Below are positions 1-11,702 of a stretch of 64,000 nt of DNA, in pieces. Position 1 is the stretch's first letter, and every line of letters begins with the position of its first letter. The DNA is from Atherinomorus stipes (taxonomy: Eukaryota > Chordata > Actinopteri > Atheriniformes > Atherinidae), in the NCBI GenBank assembly GCA_023101725.1, contig JALJCO010010529.1, positions 186,001 through 250,000 of the forward strand, read 5' to 3'. A program made the translations under genes and the position numbers. The notes beneath the pieces were generated by a model. It did no database searches. It was not told the origin of the DNA and saw only the letters and a program-made list of their open reading frames with translations.

Positions 1-767
1 TTGAGGGTTTGGCTCGTGAAACTCACACTCTTCTGTTTTTGTTTGAATGCAAACTGTTTAGTTAAGGTTAATCACCATTCCATGTTTTGTATAAACAGCG
101 TCTTATTACTAAATCAAATAAGTTGTTTCTACTCCTGTTCAATGTCATGCTGGTTAATAATGAATTATCAGTAGTAACTTAAACTAAATCCTCAACAATT
201 GTGTATTCCCGGTGTGTCTTTAAATGTGAGTAAGTTGGAAACATTTGAATAAATATGACTAAAGAGATTTAGTTCAAACATTGTGGAATGAACCATGGAG
301 TGAAGTGAACTAGTGTTCAGTAACAATACTTACTGCCTAAGTTGACACAACTTAACTTGTCTAGTTGCAGCATGTGTAAAAACTAGAATGGTTTTAGGCA
401 ACAGGTTTCAAATTTCTAGTAAACTCAACTAATCCAGGTTTAGAGTGTACAGAGGCTTTGTGGTTCTAGTGAGTCGTAGCACTGGGGAGGACGCGCATAC
501 TTCCACAAAGCAGGTGATTTTGTTATAATAAATCAGTTAGCATGAGCTTCTGGGGCCTTAACCTCTAAACTGCTGCCTCATAGGTATAATCATTAGGGCC
601 TGGAGTGTACGTAAAGTTGGCCAGGTGCCATAACATCTTTAACTAAATCCGGGACTACTGTCATTGGGGTTCATTTGGAAAACTACACGTCCTCTTTCTC
701 TTGTGTACCTTCCGTCCTCTCTACCTTCTGTCTGACAGGTTCTTTTCTTTCTCTCCTTCTCTGCTAG
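1..767. other. No gene seen; downstream side of LTR retroelement
   Basis: No supported gene is visible on either strand. If the minus-strand LTR element at 768-3616 continues, this stretch would be where protease and polymerase begin. The minus-strand frame of the gag zinc knuckle runs on for about 40 codons below 768 before a TAA near 645, but I recognise no protease or reverse transcriptase motif. The region is AT-rich and contains scattered motifs resembling common fish non-coding repeats (AACTTAA-type words around 345-360). Confidence 0.4.
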
Positions 768-1745
768 TCATGCACTAATCACAGTTCTCCCATTGGTGCA
801 CTCACGTGCCCCGTGGCCTGTCTTTCCACATACATAACACTGATCACCACGTGTGCCTTGTCGTCCACCTCTTCCTCTATTACCTCTAAGGTAATAGAGG
901 GTTTTTTAAACCATTTTTTAAAAGGGTAAGAAAATTTAAATTTTTTTTTTTTTGGTGAAAATAAAAAAAAAAAGATGTTGAATGATAAGATAAAATGCAA
1001 TATTAAACAGCCCTGGGAGTGGAATGGATTTTTTATTATTGAATTGTATTATTTTTTTATTTTTTTTTTTTTTTTTTTTTTTGTGTTTTTGTGTGTTGTG
1101 TGTGTTTAATGTTTTAATGTATGTAAATATAGAGATTTTTGAGGGCCCATAGGAAATAGCATTTATGCAACAGGAATGGGGAACTAAATAAAAACCTCTA
1201 TGTCTTCTACCTCCATGGAACCTTCCATGGTAATTTATGTCACAAGAGCCAACCTGAGACAGGTTCATCTTCTGAGATGACTTCCATTTTGTTGTTTTTT
1301 CTGCAGGGACAGCATAAGCCGGGGATTCAGTGAGGTCACAGGAAGCAAGAGTCATACAGTGCTTTCTTATCCAGTCTGCAATGGGAGGCCTGAATCCCTC
1401 CAGCAGCAAATACTTTCACAGCTGCCTGCAGGTTCCATCCTCTTTGTTATCGGCTGAGTCCCTGTGTTCAGCGAAGCCTTCCTCCATTCGTCCTCTAAAT
1501 TCCATCACAGTCTCCCCCTCTTTTTGTCTAGTCTGGATGATAAGAGAATAGTCAACTTGTCCCTTGTGTGGCCAGAGGTTGTTTCCCTCATGGCCACTAT
1601 ATGGCACTGTGCCAGTTTGGTAACTATTTTGATTAGTGGGCGGCACTGTGCGGCCATTTGAAAGCGGATGTGTTTGGCTGATCAGCCTCTTCCTTTGATC
1701 TTCTGTGCTGTTTGGTGTGGTCAGGCCAATTGTTTGGCGTGCCAC
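768..1745 (-). pseudogene. Degraded retroviral-type gag (capsid and zinc knuckle)
   Basis: The minus strand codes for a capsid-like segment from about 1745 down to 1250, including a stretch of the kind seen in the C-terminal part of retroviral capsids, followed by a CCHC zinc knuckle at 798-839 (spacing C-x2-C-x4-H-x4-C), the hallmark of nucleocapsid. Capsid and knuckle lie in the same reading frame (coordinates congruent modulo 3) but are separated by an in-frame TGA at 1416-1418, a stop at 936-938 and a T/A homopolymer-rich stretch (about 900-1085) that looks inserted or expanded. A further in-frame TGA follows the knuckle at 768-770. The primer site and LTR upstream (3285-3616) fit one minus-strand element. 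This copy is defective. I cannot tell an endogenous retrovirus from another gag-bearing LTR element without pol. Confidence 0.6.
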
Positions 1746-2439
1746 ACAATACCGGTTCGTTTTGGGGAAAGGAATATTCTACCCCGTGAAACCAAATGAA
1801 AATTCATTCGGTTCAGCACTTTTCATGCAGAAAGAGGTGTTTACATGGAACATTTTCATTCCAAAAGAGCTTTTAAACCGAAAGCAATCGGTATATTTGG
1901 GTCCATGTTAACCCAGCTACTGACTCTGGGTGTGTCACAGCCATATATTCATATATTCATCTTCAGAACACACAAATGCTACTGTACTGCAATCGCTCCC
2001 CATGTTGTGAAGTTGTGAAATGTCAAAAGGAAATTTCTCCAGCGGACCCTTTCCTCCTTCCCTTCAAGTCAATCTTCTAGGCCAAACCTGTTGCTTGGTC
2101 CGGACCTGAACTCGGGGTTCTATCCCGGGAATGTGAGGAAGGTTTTAGATCCTGATCAGAAGTCACCTAAAGCCTTAATGATTTCAGTAAAGGATTGATG
2201 CACAGTCCAGACTTTATGTTGGCACCGGTAGGTTTCGGGTCTGGATGGTGTCAGCAATCCTTCAAAATCCTGTCACTCTTTCCACACCCACACTCTTCAT
2301 TCACACTGAAGAAACCAGACTAGTCATTACCGAATTGAGTTAAAAATCATTTTTTTATAGTTCCAATTTAGAGTTTTTCCGAAAAGCTTGACTATGGGAT
2401 CTAGTCCCGCATACAGGCCTGTGAGAAACGCCTACCTCT
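1746..2439 (-). other. LTR-element leader or 5' gag region, undefined
   Basis: This lies between the gag remnant and the tandem array of the leader. The gag frame may extend upstream for some codons beyond 1745 but no matrix-type motif is recognisable. Otherwise no feature is supported. Confidence 0.3.
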
Positions 2440-3034
2440 ACTATGGGACCTAGTCCCACCAGGACCCCATCCTGTCTCACACCTGTATTGTTCCGAGGCT
2501 CGTGGGGGGAGTGCTCCGATGGGACTTAGTCCACCAGGACCCGGTCCTGTCTCACACCCTGTATTGTTCCGAGGCTCGTGGGGTGGAGTGTACTCCGATG
2601 GGACTTAGTCCCACCAGGACCCGGCCTGTCTCACCCTGTTTGTTCCGAGGCTCGGGGGTGGAGTGTCTCCATATGGGACTTAGTCCCACCAGGACCAGTC
2701 CTGTCTCACACCCTGTATTGTTCCGAGGCTCGTGGGGTGGAGTGTACTCCGTATGGGACTTAGTCCCACCAGGACCCGGTCCTGTCTCACCCTGTATTGT
2801 TCCGGGTCGTGGGGTGGAGTGTACTCCGTATGGGACTTAGTCCCACCAGGACCCGGTCCTGTCTCACACCCTGTATTGTTCCGAGGCTCGTGGGGTGGAG
2901 TGTACTCCATATGGGACTTAGTCCCACCAGGACCCGGTCCTGTCTCACACCCTGTATTGTTCCGAGGCTCGTGGGGTGGAGTGTACTCCGTATGGGACTT
3001 AGTCCCACCAGGACCTGGTCCTGTCTCACACCCT
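2440..3034. repeat. Minisatellite, 81-bp unit, about 7-8 copies
   Basis: Successive units carry a near-palindromic GGGACTTAGTCCC word, then CCACCAGGACC, CCTGTCTCACACC, TGTATTGTTCCGAGG and a GGGGTGGAGTGTACTCC block. Intact copies near 2830, 2911 and 2992 are spaced exactly 81 bp; earlier copies carry small deletions (one is 77 bp). Because 81 is a multiple of three, several frames stay open and give spurious proline/glycine-rich ORFs on both strands. The array sits between the primer site and gag of the minus-strand LTR element, so it is probably part of its leader. Confidence 0.9.
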
Positions 3035-3284
3035 GGGGAATGTCCGGAGTCACTTCTTTAAAACACACCTTTAGGACCTAATGTCCCTCCACTCTGCACT
3101 TGGTGGTCTCACCCCTTTGGTTCTTTGGATGCAGTCAAGCAGGATCAAACTCGGGGCGGCAGACCCAATCCCGGCCAGTACAGAACTCACTTGACTGGAC
3201 TCTTATCAGCAGGTCCAACCTGCTGGCTGTGCACAGACTACGGAGTTGTTCTGCCGTTCCCGAGTCAGCTCCACTGTATTGGCA
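3035..3284 (-). other. Leader next to primer binding site
   Basis: Unique-looking sequence between the 81-bp array and the primer site. It would be the start of the untranslated leader of the minus-strand LTR element. Small ORFs here have no recognisable content. Confidence 0.35.
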
Positions 3285-3301
3285 TCCGGCTCGAAGGACC
3301 A
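3285..3301 (-). other. Primer binding site, tRNA-Tyr type
   Basis: On the minus strand this reads TGGTCCTTCGAGCCGGA, the exact complement of a CCA-terminated tRNA 3' end whose acceptor stem is CCTTCGA/TCGAAGG. That is the vertebrate tRNA-Tyr(GTA) acceptor plus part of its T stem, as I know it. The site starts three bases (TTT) after the LTR terminus, the normal location for a reverse-transcription primer site. Confidence 0.7.
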
Positions 3302-3304
3302 AAA

Positions 3305-3616
3305 TGTTAGGTTAATTCTTTATCAACCCTGAAGGAATGAGAGAAACAAGAAAGAGTCAACACCAAGTTAGAGTTTTAACTTGCAAGGGGAGACAGTCTC
3401 ATACCATCTCCGAGGTTTTTCTGAGCCTTGCAGCTTTTTGTTCACACAGGTCATGTTAGACAAAACAACTCCTTGTATGGAAACAGGTTGACAGATACAG
3501 TAGCAGAAGATAGTAGTACTTCTCCAAGGCAGTAATTTTCCACTGAGAGCATGTCACACTGAAGCAGATCATGCATGTCACACACTTATCATTGATAATA
3601 TAGAATTATTCTAACA
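3305..3616 (-). mobile_element. 5' LTR of minus-strand retroelement, 312 bp
   Basis: The segment is bounded by TGTTAG at one end and CTAACA at the other, the short inverted terminal repeat (TG...CA) of an LTR. It lies immediately upstream, on the minus strand, of a primer binding site. The partner LTR would be beyond the window start, so LTR identity and insertion age cannot be read. The flank just outside (GTCATTAC at 3617) matches words of the adjacent minisatellite, suggesting insertion into that array. Confidence 0.6.
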
Positions 3617-4110
3617 GTCATTACAGCTCAGTATTAGGTCAGTACGGGTCATTATGGGTTGGTACAGATCAGTACAGGTCATTAGCGGTTGGTACGGGTT
3701 GTTACAGATCAGTATGGGTCAGTAAAGGTCAGTATGGGTCAGTATGGGTCAGTACGGATCAATACGGCTTAGTTTGGGTCGGTGAGTACAGGTGAGTATG
3801 GGTTGTTACAGGTCAGTACAGGTGAGTATGGGTCATTACAGGTCAGTACAGGTGAGTATGGGTCATTACAGGTCAGTACAGGTGAGTATGGGTCATTACA
3901 GGTCAGTACAGGTGAGTATGGGTTGTTACAGGTCAGTACAGGTGAGTATGGGTTGTTACAGGTCAGTACAGGTGAGTATGGGTTGTTACAGGTCAGTACA
4001 GGTCAGTACAGGTGAGTATGGGTTGTTACAGGTCAGTACAGGTGAGTATGGGTTGTTACAGGTCAGTACAGGCCATTACGGGACCTGTAGCAACAGGTCA
4101 GTACGGGTCA
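3617..4110. repeat. Minisatellite, 10-bp subunits in a 30-bp unit
   Basis: The array is built of 10-bp words (GGTCAGTACA, GGTGAGTATG, GGTTGTTACA or GGTCATTACA) that become a regular 30-bp higher unit from about 3785 to 4070. The left part (3640-3785) is a looser run of the same decamers. Two overlapping plus-strand ORFs here are artefacts of the 30-bp period. Confidence 0.9.
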
Positions 4111-5690
<1,580 letters not shown>

Positions 5691-5880
5691 ATTAGGTACA
5701 CCTGCTAGTACTGGGTTGGACCCCTTTTGCATTTAGAGCAGCCTTAATCCTTCATATTCATAGATTTAACAAGGTACTGGAAACATTCCTCAGAGATTTT
5801 GCTCCATATTGACATGACAGCATCACACAGTTACTGCAGATTCGTAATGAGAATATCTCGTTCCACCTCATCACGATGAG
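5691..5880. mobile_element. Fragment of a Tc1-like element lacking its TIR
   Basis: The 190 bp starting ATTAGGTACACCTG and running through a block about the middle of which reads ACTGGAAACATTCCTCAGAG resemble the terminal part of a very common teleost Tc1-like repeat, by memory. The outermost inverted repeat is replaced by the T run of the preceding microsatellite, and the transposase region is missing. Confidence 0.55.
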
Positions 5881-5883
5881 AAT

Positions 5884-5908
5884 ATATATATATATATATA
5901 TATATATA
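5884..5908. repeat. AT microsatellite
   Basis: Twenty-five bases of alternating TA at the left edge of the next Tc1-like element. TA is the Tc1/mariner target, so the element probably landed in this tract. Confidence 0.9.
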
Positions 5909-7164
5909 CATTGCCTGGCCCAAAAAAAAGTCGCCACCTGGATTTAACCAAGCAAATAGGTAGGAGCCTCCTATTGGATAATTACATGATGGGCGATTAT
6001 CTTTCAGCTGGCAACAAGTTATTTAACCCCAACTGGTGCAATGAGTTGCTTCTCATTTCCTAAACAACCATGTGGAAAGACACATCCGTGGTCGTGGAAA
6101 AGATGTTAGTCTGTCTGAGAAGGGTCAAATCATTGGCATCAAAGAGGTGAAAACATCTAAGGAGATGCAGAAACTACTAAAACTGGGTTCAGAACAGTCC
6201 AACGCATTATTAATAACTGGAAGGATAGTGGACCATCGTCTTCCAGGAAGAAATGTGGCCGGAAAAAAATCCTGAATGATTGTGATCAGCGATCACTTAA
6301 CGTGTGGTGAGATCAAATCGAAGACAAACAACAGTAGAACTCAGGGCTATGTTTAATACTGAAAGCAAGAGCATTTCCACACGCACAATGCGAAGGGAAC
6401 TCATAGGATTGGGACTGAACAGCTGTAGCTGTAAGAAAACCACTAATCAGTGAGAATAACCGGAAAAAAGGCTTCAATGTGCTCGGGAGCATAAAGATTG
6501 GACTGTGGAGCAATGGAAGAAGGTCATGTGGTCTGATGAGTCCAGATTTACCCTGTTCCAGAGTGATGGGTGAATCAGGGTAAGAAGAGAGGCAGATGAA
6601 GTGATGCAGCATCATGCCTAGTGCTACTGTATGAGCCTGTGGGGGCAGTGTGATGATCTGGGGTTGCTGCAGTTGCTCAGGTCCAGGTTCAGCAACAGTA
6701 TGAGCTCAGATAATGAGGTCAGCTGATACCTGAATATACTGAATGAGCAGGTTATTCCATCAATGGATGTTTCTTTCCTGATGGCACGGCCATAATCCAA
6801 GATGACCGTGCCAGAATTTATCGGAGCTCAGATTGTGAAAGATGGTTCAGGGATCATCAGACATCATTTTCACACATGGATTGGCCCCCACAGAGTCCAG
6901 ACCTGAACCCCATTGAGAATCTTTGGGATGTGCTAGAGAGGGCTTTCTGCAGCGGTCAGACTCTACCATCATCAATGCAAGATCATGGTGAAAAATTAAT
7001 GCAACACTGGATGGAAATAAATCTTTTGACATTGCAGAAGCTTATAGAAACAATGCCACAGCGAATGCTGCCGTAATCAAAGCTAAAGGCGGTCCAACAA
7101 AGTATTAGAGTCAATGACCTTTTTTTTTTTTTGGTGGCGACTTTTTTTTTTTGGCCTGGCAGTG
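5909..7164 (+). mobile_element. Tc1/mariner-type transposon, defective, 1.26 kb
   Basis: The left end reads CATTGCCTGGCCC then an A run and GTCGCCACC. The right end is its inverted counterpart (GGTGGCGAC, T run, GGCCTGGCAGTG). Both are flanked by TA (5907-5908 and 7165-7166), the Tc1/mariner target duplication. Transposase remnants lie on the plus strand: an N-terminal helix-turn-helix-like piece around 6072-6275, and near 6880-7076 a stretch containing [20 protein letters not shown], the signature just before and including the last catalytic acidic residue of DD34E enzymes. Stops and frameshifts separate the pieces, so no functional enzyme is expected. Confidence 0.9.
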
Positions 7165-7177
7165 TATATGGATGAGG

Positions 7178-7303
7178 TTGAACCTGGATCAGGTCTGAAA
7201 CTGGATCAGGTCTGAACCTGGATCAGGTCTGAACCTGGATGAGTTTTGAACCTGGATCAGGTCTGAACCTGGATCAGGTCTGAACCTGGATCAGGTCTGA
7301 ACC
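7178..7303. repeat. Minisatellite, 17-bp unit, 7-8 copies
   Basis: Tandem copies of GAACCTGGATCAGGTCT with minor changes (GAAACTGG, GGATGAGTTTT), directly abutting the right end of the Tc1-like element. Confidence 0.93.
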
Positions 7304-8078
7304 AGAACTCTGCTGAACTTCATAACTGTGTTTAAGCTGTAAGTGAATGAGTTTGTGGAACAAACCTGTTGTGATTAAATTCACATAAAATAGATGCGAT
7401 TCTTCACACAATCTTCATTTTAACCAAACTGCTGATTTCAAGTTCATCTTCCTTAAACTAACTAATGAACTCAAACTTGTCCTAGTTATGTTGAAGAACT
7501 TTATTTGGGCGGTTTTAGCTAAACCTGTAAGACCACAGATGCTTCTGTGGCGGTGCAGCAGCTGCTGTAACCTACACATTTTATTAATAATAAAAAAAAA
7601 GCAAAGGTAGACAAGTTGTACCTGAGAAGGAAATAACGACTTGGAAAGTGCTGATGAAAAAACCACCAAAGAAGAGATAGCGGTCAACAACCAGAACTAA
7701 TAGTTTGTCATGCAACAACTTGAAATATAAAACTGCAGTATTCAGTGGCAGACTTTTTAGGAAAAGGAAGAACAATAAGAGAATATGCCAGCTGAAATCA
7801 TAACAAGGTCACTTAAATAACTAAGTTTTATCCAGTTCCCTCCATTTTTAAAAGTGCTTAATCCTTATTTCTGTCTCAATCATCCCCATGTTTTAAGGAA
7901 TATAACAGCAGGAAGAACGAGGAGCAAAAAAAATAAATAGATAAGGATGAGGAGAGATAAGTCCTCTTTTTCCTCCTCCCCCTATCATTCATGCAGATGT
8001 TTTCATTTTCATAACAATAACTTTTCTGAGTGGGGAAGATTAGACAAATAAGAGAAACAGCCAAAACAGAGCAAACAG
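7304..8078 (-). other. 3' side of ORF1-type LINE; no ORF2
   Basis: This is where ORF2 of an L1-type element would begin downstream of the minus-strand ORF1. Only short ORFs are seen and no endonuclease start motif is recognisable. The sequence is AT-rich. The 3' boundary of the LINE insertion could not be located. Confidence 0.4.
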
Positions 8079-9035
8079 TTAAGATACGTCTGACGGGTCA
8101 ACTTTTTTCCCATGAATGAAGATGAAAGGGCCACGGAACGATGCTTTTTTCCCATCCTTACGGGCTTTTTCGACGATGGGCCACAGCTTCTCTCGTGCCG
8201 CCTTTTCCCCCGGTGACAACGCCTCTGTGATTCTCAGTCGGTTTTCCAGCAGATACTTGGAGCCTTTGGCGTCCCTCCAAACGGCGTCTCGGGTGCGTCT
8301 CATGGCAAATAGGATGATAATGGATCTGTGCGCTCCGTTCTGCCTTCTCGGTCCGACGCGATGAACGAGGGCAATCCCATCTTCCAGGCTCTGGCGGATC
8401 TTTGGGGCGGTTTTGCTTTGGATGTCCACAACCTTGCGTCTGATGTCTTCTCCTTCTTCTTCTTTCACTCCGTGTATTTTCAGACGCCATCTTCTGCTGT
8501 ATCGTTGGCATTCTGCAACCTCCGCTTTCAGAACCTTATTTTCTTCCTGTAGTTTGAGGATATTTTTTCCCACATTTACCAGCCCTTGCTTTTGCAGACT
8601 GACATCTACAGTAAGCTGCTGAACGGTGGAAGTGAGCTTCTCCAGCTGTTTTGAGGTAGCCTCTGTTGCTCTTTTAATGTCGGAGATGGAGCGAAAAGTT
8701 TCATCGTGTTTCTCTGACAGCACCCGGATGGCGTTGAGAATTTCTCCGCTCTCTCCGCCGCAGGTCTCGGCGCGCTTTACTTTCTTTATCGGGGGTTTCA
8801 AAGGAGTGTCCGGGAGAGGAACCGGCAGAGTTTCGGACTCATTCGTTTGAAGATTGGTGTCAGAATCAAACCAAGCCTCTTTGGTTGAATTATTGTGGGT
8901 TTGTATACCGTCTACTTCAGCGGCCATCATGTCTTCAGCGCTTCCCCAGGAGGGGGAGTTTGAAGTAGTTTCTGTGACATCCTCCATCATGGCACTTGTA
9001 GAGAATTTGGTTTTTCGATTCTTCCTTTTCCCCAT
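8079..9035 (-). CDS. L1-type LINE ORF1 protein, uninterrupted, 318 aa
   Basis: A single ORF of 318 codons from an ATG. Residues about 1-95 are polar and low in structure. About 97-180 are heptad-like and Gln/Lys/Glu-rich, predicting the coiled coil that trimerises L1 ORF1p. About 180-265 contain RRWRLKIHGV and RSIIILFAMRRTRDAVWRDA, which fit the RRM core of the L1 ORF1 (Transposase_22) family. The C-terminus with SPGEKAAREKLWPIVEKAR and a basic patch resembles the C-terminal domain. In the family this protein binds LINE RNA as a chaperone in a cytoplasmic particle. No stop interrupts it, unlike other elements here, so it is young or was kept. ORF2 is not found downstream. A host-derived coiled-coil gene is an alternative, but no introns are evident. 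Confidence 0.8.
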   Translation of the reverse strand: MGKRKNRKTKFSTSAMMEDVTETTSNSPSWGSAEDMMAAEVDGIQTHNNSTKEAWFDSDTNLQTNESETLPVPLPDTPLKPPIKKVKRAETCGGESGEILNAIRVLSEKHDETFRSISDIKRATEATSKQLEKLTSTVQQLTVDVSLQKQGLVNVGKNILKLQEENKVLKAEVAECQRYSRRWRLKIHGVKEEEGEDIRRKVVDIQSKTAPKIRQSLEDGIALVHRVGPRRQNGAHRSIIILFAMRRTRDAVWRDAKGSKYLLENRLRITEALSPGEKAAREKLWPIVEKARKDGKKASFRGPFIFIHGKKVDPSDVS

Positions 9036-9370
9036 TCAGTTCAAGAATGTTGCAGACGGTTAGGTTAACACGTGTGTTGCTCCCATTCAGAGTTCAAAGT
9101 TCTTTAGCTTGTGAAACCGCAAAATCTCTGAAGTTTCCAGCAGCGTGAAAAAGACACCGCCGCCATCTTGGCCCTCCCCACACCTCCGGGAACTGTTTGA
9201 GGGCCAGTGGGCAGCCAGATTTTTGAACTTCCGTTGAAGCCACGGAACTAGCGACCTCCGCATACGTCATATAACAGTCCCACGTGGGGAGGCACTCGTG
9301 ATTGGCTGTGAAGAAGTGTGACATCTGATTGGCTGCAGAGAATCCAGTCTTTAAAAAATGCATTTGTGGG
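9036..9370 (-). promoter_or_regulatory. Putative LINE 5' UTR with YY1-like motif
   Basis: Upstream of the ORF1 start on the minus strand, around 9155-9175, lies CCAAGATGGCGGCGGTG. CAAGATGGC is the core bound by YY1 and occurs in the internal promoter of mammalian L1. An in-frame-looking short ORF at 9094-9363 has no recognisable domain. Promoter function is inference. Confidence 0.4.
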
Positions 9371-9589
9371 TCGAGTCACGTCAGGGGAGTCTCAAAAGTC
9401 TCTCACACAAATGCAGGGAAGTTTTAAAATGAAAAGCACTTTGTAAACGCAGGTTCACCGATTTTTTTTTTTAACCCATTATCACGTCCTCTGCAGAGGG
9501 CGGGACAGTGGTTTCTTTTTTTTCTCCTCTCCCCACCTGTCCCAATGTATATCTTTTTCACTCTGCAAACAGGTGCGCTGCTCGTGTGG

Positions 9590-9732
9590 CTGCACCCTCA
9601 GTCTGCCCGGTTCTGTTTGTATTGTGTCTACTGTCTGTGTAGTCTTGGACGGGTTGTACTGGAAAAAGAATGTCATTGCACTGGGACGCCGGTACAATGA
9701 CAATAAAGTTTTTCTGATTCTGATTCTGATTC
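9590..9732 (+). mobile_element. 3' end of a retroposon with TGATTC tail
   Basis: The stretch ends in CAATGACAATAAAG followed by tandem CTGATT units, as do 3' ends of fish LINE/SINE retroposons that carry short microsatellite tails. Only the last about 140 bp are present. The family is not certain. Confidence 0.5.
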
Positions 9733-11611
9733 ATAAATGAATTTAATTGTTTACAAATGTGCTTTTAATGAAATGTGAATTTTTTTTTCACATACTTAAA
9801 ACAAGAAATATTTGTGTGTGCATATTTTTATAAATCTGACTTTTATACGAAGATTTTTAAAATATTTATATATAAAATGAAACATATTTTTATGTGTACT
9901 GAATTTTTTGTGTGTGTTGAATCACATATATGTGTAAACCCTCACATATATTTGCAAATCCTTTTGTGTGCATTTATTACTAGCCTGTGTATTTATTACT
10001 TGTGAGACTGATCCAGCTTCATACTAATTTCCCTGAACTCATTTCAATTAAACTGATTCAACTTAAGTAAATTAAGTTATCCAGCATTTTTCCCCCCCAA
10101 AGTTCTTACAACTTAAGTAAGATTAGTTTTACTAACAACTACTGTAAGTCAAAATGAAGTTCTATCTACTCCATATATTCTATTAAAACTAGTATTACAA
10201 TTTACAGTGTACTTTTAGTGTGTGCGTGCGTCTGTGTGTAAATGTGGACAGAGAAAATGAAAGGAAGAAGAAAGTTAACGTCATGTCAACAATGAGGAAG
10301 CAGCTGCAGCTGCTGATCTGGTCCGCACACACCCTGTCCTCTTTCTATCGGAAAACTCCCGGTGAAATTAACCAACTTTCATAAACAAACTTTATTATGT
10401 TGGAATGTGTATAATTATGTTGGAGTATACAGTAATATTATATATTATTATAGCTATATTACACAAAAACAAAAGACTCTTCCCCGTGTTAACACAGTGA
10501 ACAGTCTAAATGAAAATGGTGAATTGTACTCTTGTGAGGTCTTTATGGTGAAATATGACACTGATACATCTCAGGAAGAGTTTGACATGGTGACTGAATC
10601 TGTTCCTGTTAATGTTGTTTTCTTTAGCACAGAATATTCACACTGATGCTCCTCCATCTAGAACAGTCAGTTCTCCAACTATGTCTGATTGTAGATAAAA
10701 GATGGAACACTGCTTTTACTGGAAATATGCTCGATCCTGTCACTACTCCCATATGTCAACACCGATGGACATTTCTGGACAAAAATCTCTGGGACTCGAT
10801 CTTCCTGCTGTATCACCAGTTCATAACTGTAAACAAAATCAAAGAAGAGTTGTTCAAACTTGTGCACAGATGTTGCATCTGCAGCTGACATCTGCACCGT
10901 TTTCCTGCTGGATGTAACACTGAACATCCTGTGGCTGTTTTTGTTGTTTTCATGTGACTTCTTTCTGGTTTCACTTATACAAAGATATATTTCCCAAAAC
11001 ATAATACATTACTGAACACATCTGAAATGCTTCTTACTGTCACTAATCCAACTTTATCAGCCAATGACAAATATTTCATCAATGTAATTATTATTCCAGC
11101 TAAATATTACAAACATAAAATGATTTGGCAAAAGAAACGTATCTCCTTTTACAACTTTAAAATTACGGACCTCAATACTGGAACAGCAGTGAAAAAGAAA
11201 AGCAACGAATGAACCAGAACAATCAAACTTCAGCTTTGAACTTTAATCTCCATGTGTTTGATTTATTTTACTTTCCTTTATGTAGTATTTTATTCTCCTG
11301 GGAGGATTTGCGGTGAGTCTGCCTTCTCATGTGTGTCTTAACTGTAAATTGTTTTATGGACAAATGTTAATAAAACTTTTTTAAAAAGAAAAAAGAAAAG
11401 ATGTATGCACGCGCCCGCGTGTCCGTCCGCTTCCACCTACGACAGAAACGAAACTTAAGCCGCGATGAGGCGTTCCGTTCCGAGACGGGACAGAGGTGGG
11501 AACGTAGACCTGGTCCAGATCCACCAGTCCGCATCCTCAGCAACACCTGCCGCCAGGTCAGTCCGCGCGCGCTCACTCACACTGTCTGAATACTATTATA
11601 ATTATCACTGT
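9733..11611. other. Intergenic, no gene recognised
   Basis: AT-rich; only short ORFs without motifs. Around 10020-10215 there are AACTTAAGTAA words typical of common fish non-coding elements. Nothing else is supportable. Confidence 0.45.
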
Positions 11612-11657
11612 TTAGTAGTGGTAGTAGTAGTAGTAGTAGTTGTCGTCGTTGTTGTTG

Positions 11658-11689
<32 letters not shown>

Positions 11690-11702
11690 GGTGGTGGTGG
11701 GA
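11612..11702. repeat. Compound trinucleotide repeat (TAG)n(TTG)n(TGG)n
   Basis: Successive runs of TAG, TTG/TCG and TGG triplets; the poly-Val/Leu/Gly and His/Gln/Asn ORFs over it are artefacts. Flanking 11400-11900 is GC-rich with several CpG. Confidence 0.95.

Noticed and set aside
2502..3081. Overlapping Pro/Gly-rich ORFs on both strands
   Set aside because: The 81-bp repeat is a multiple of three and stays open by chance.
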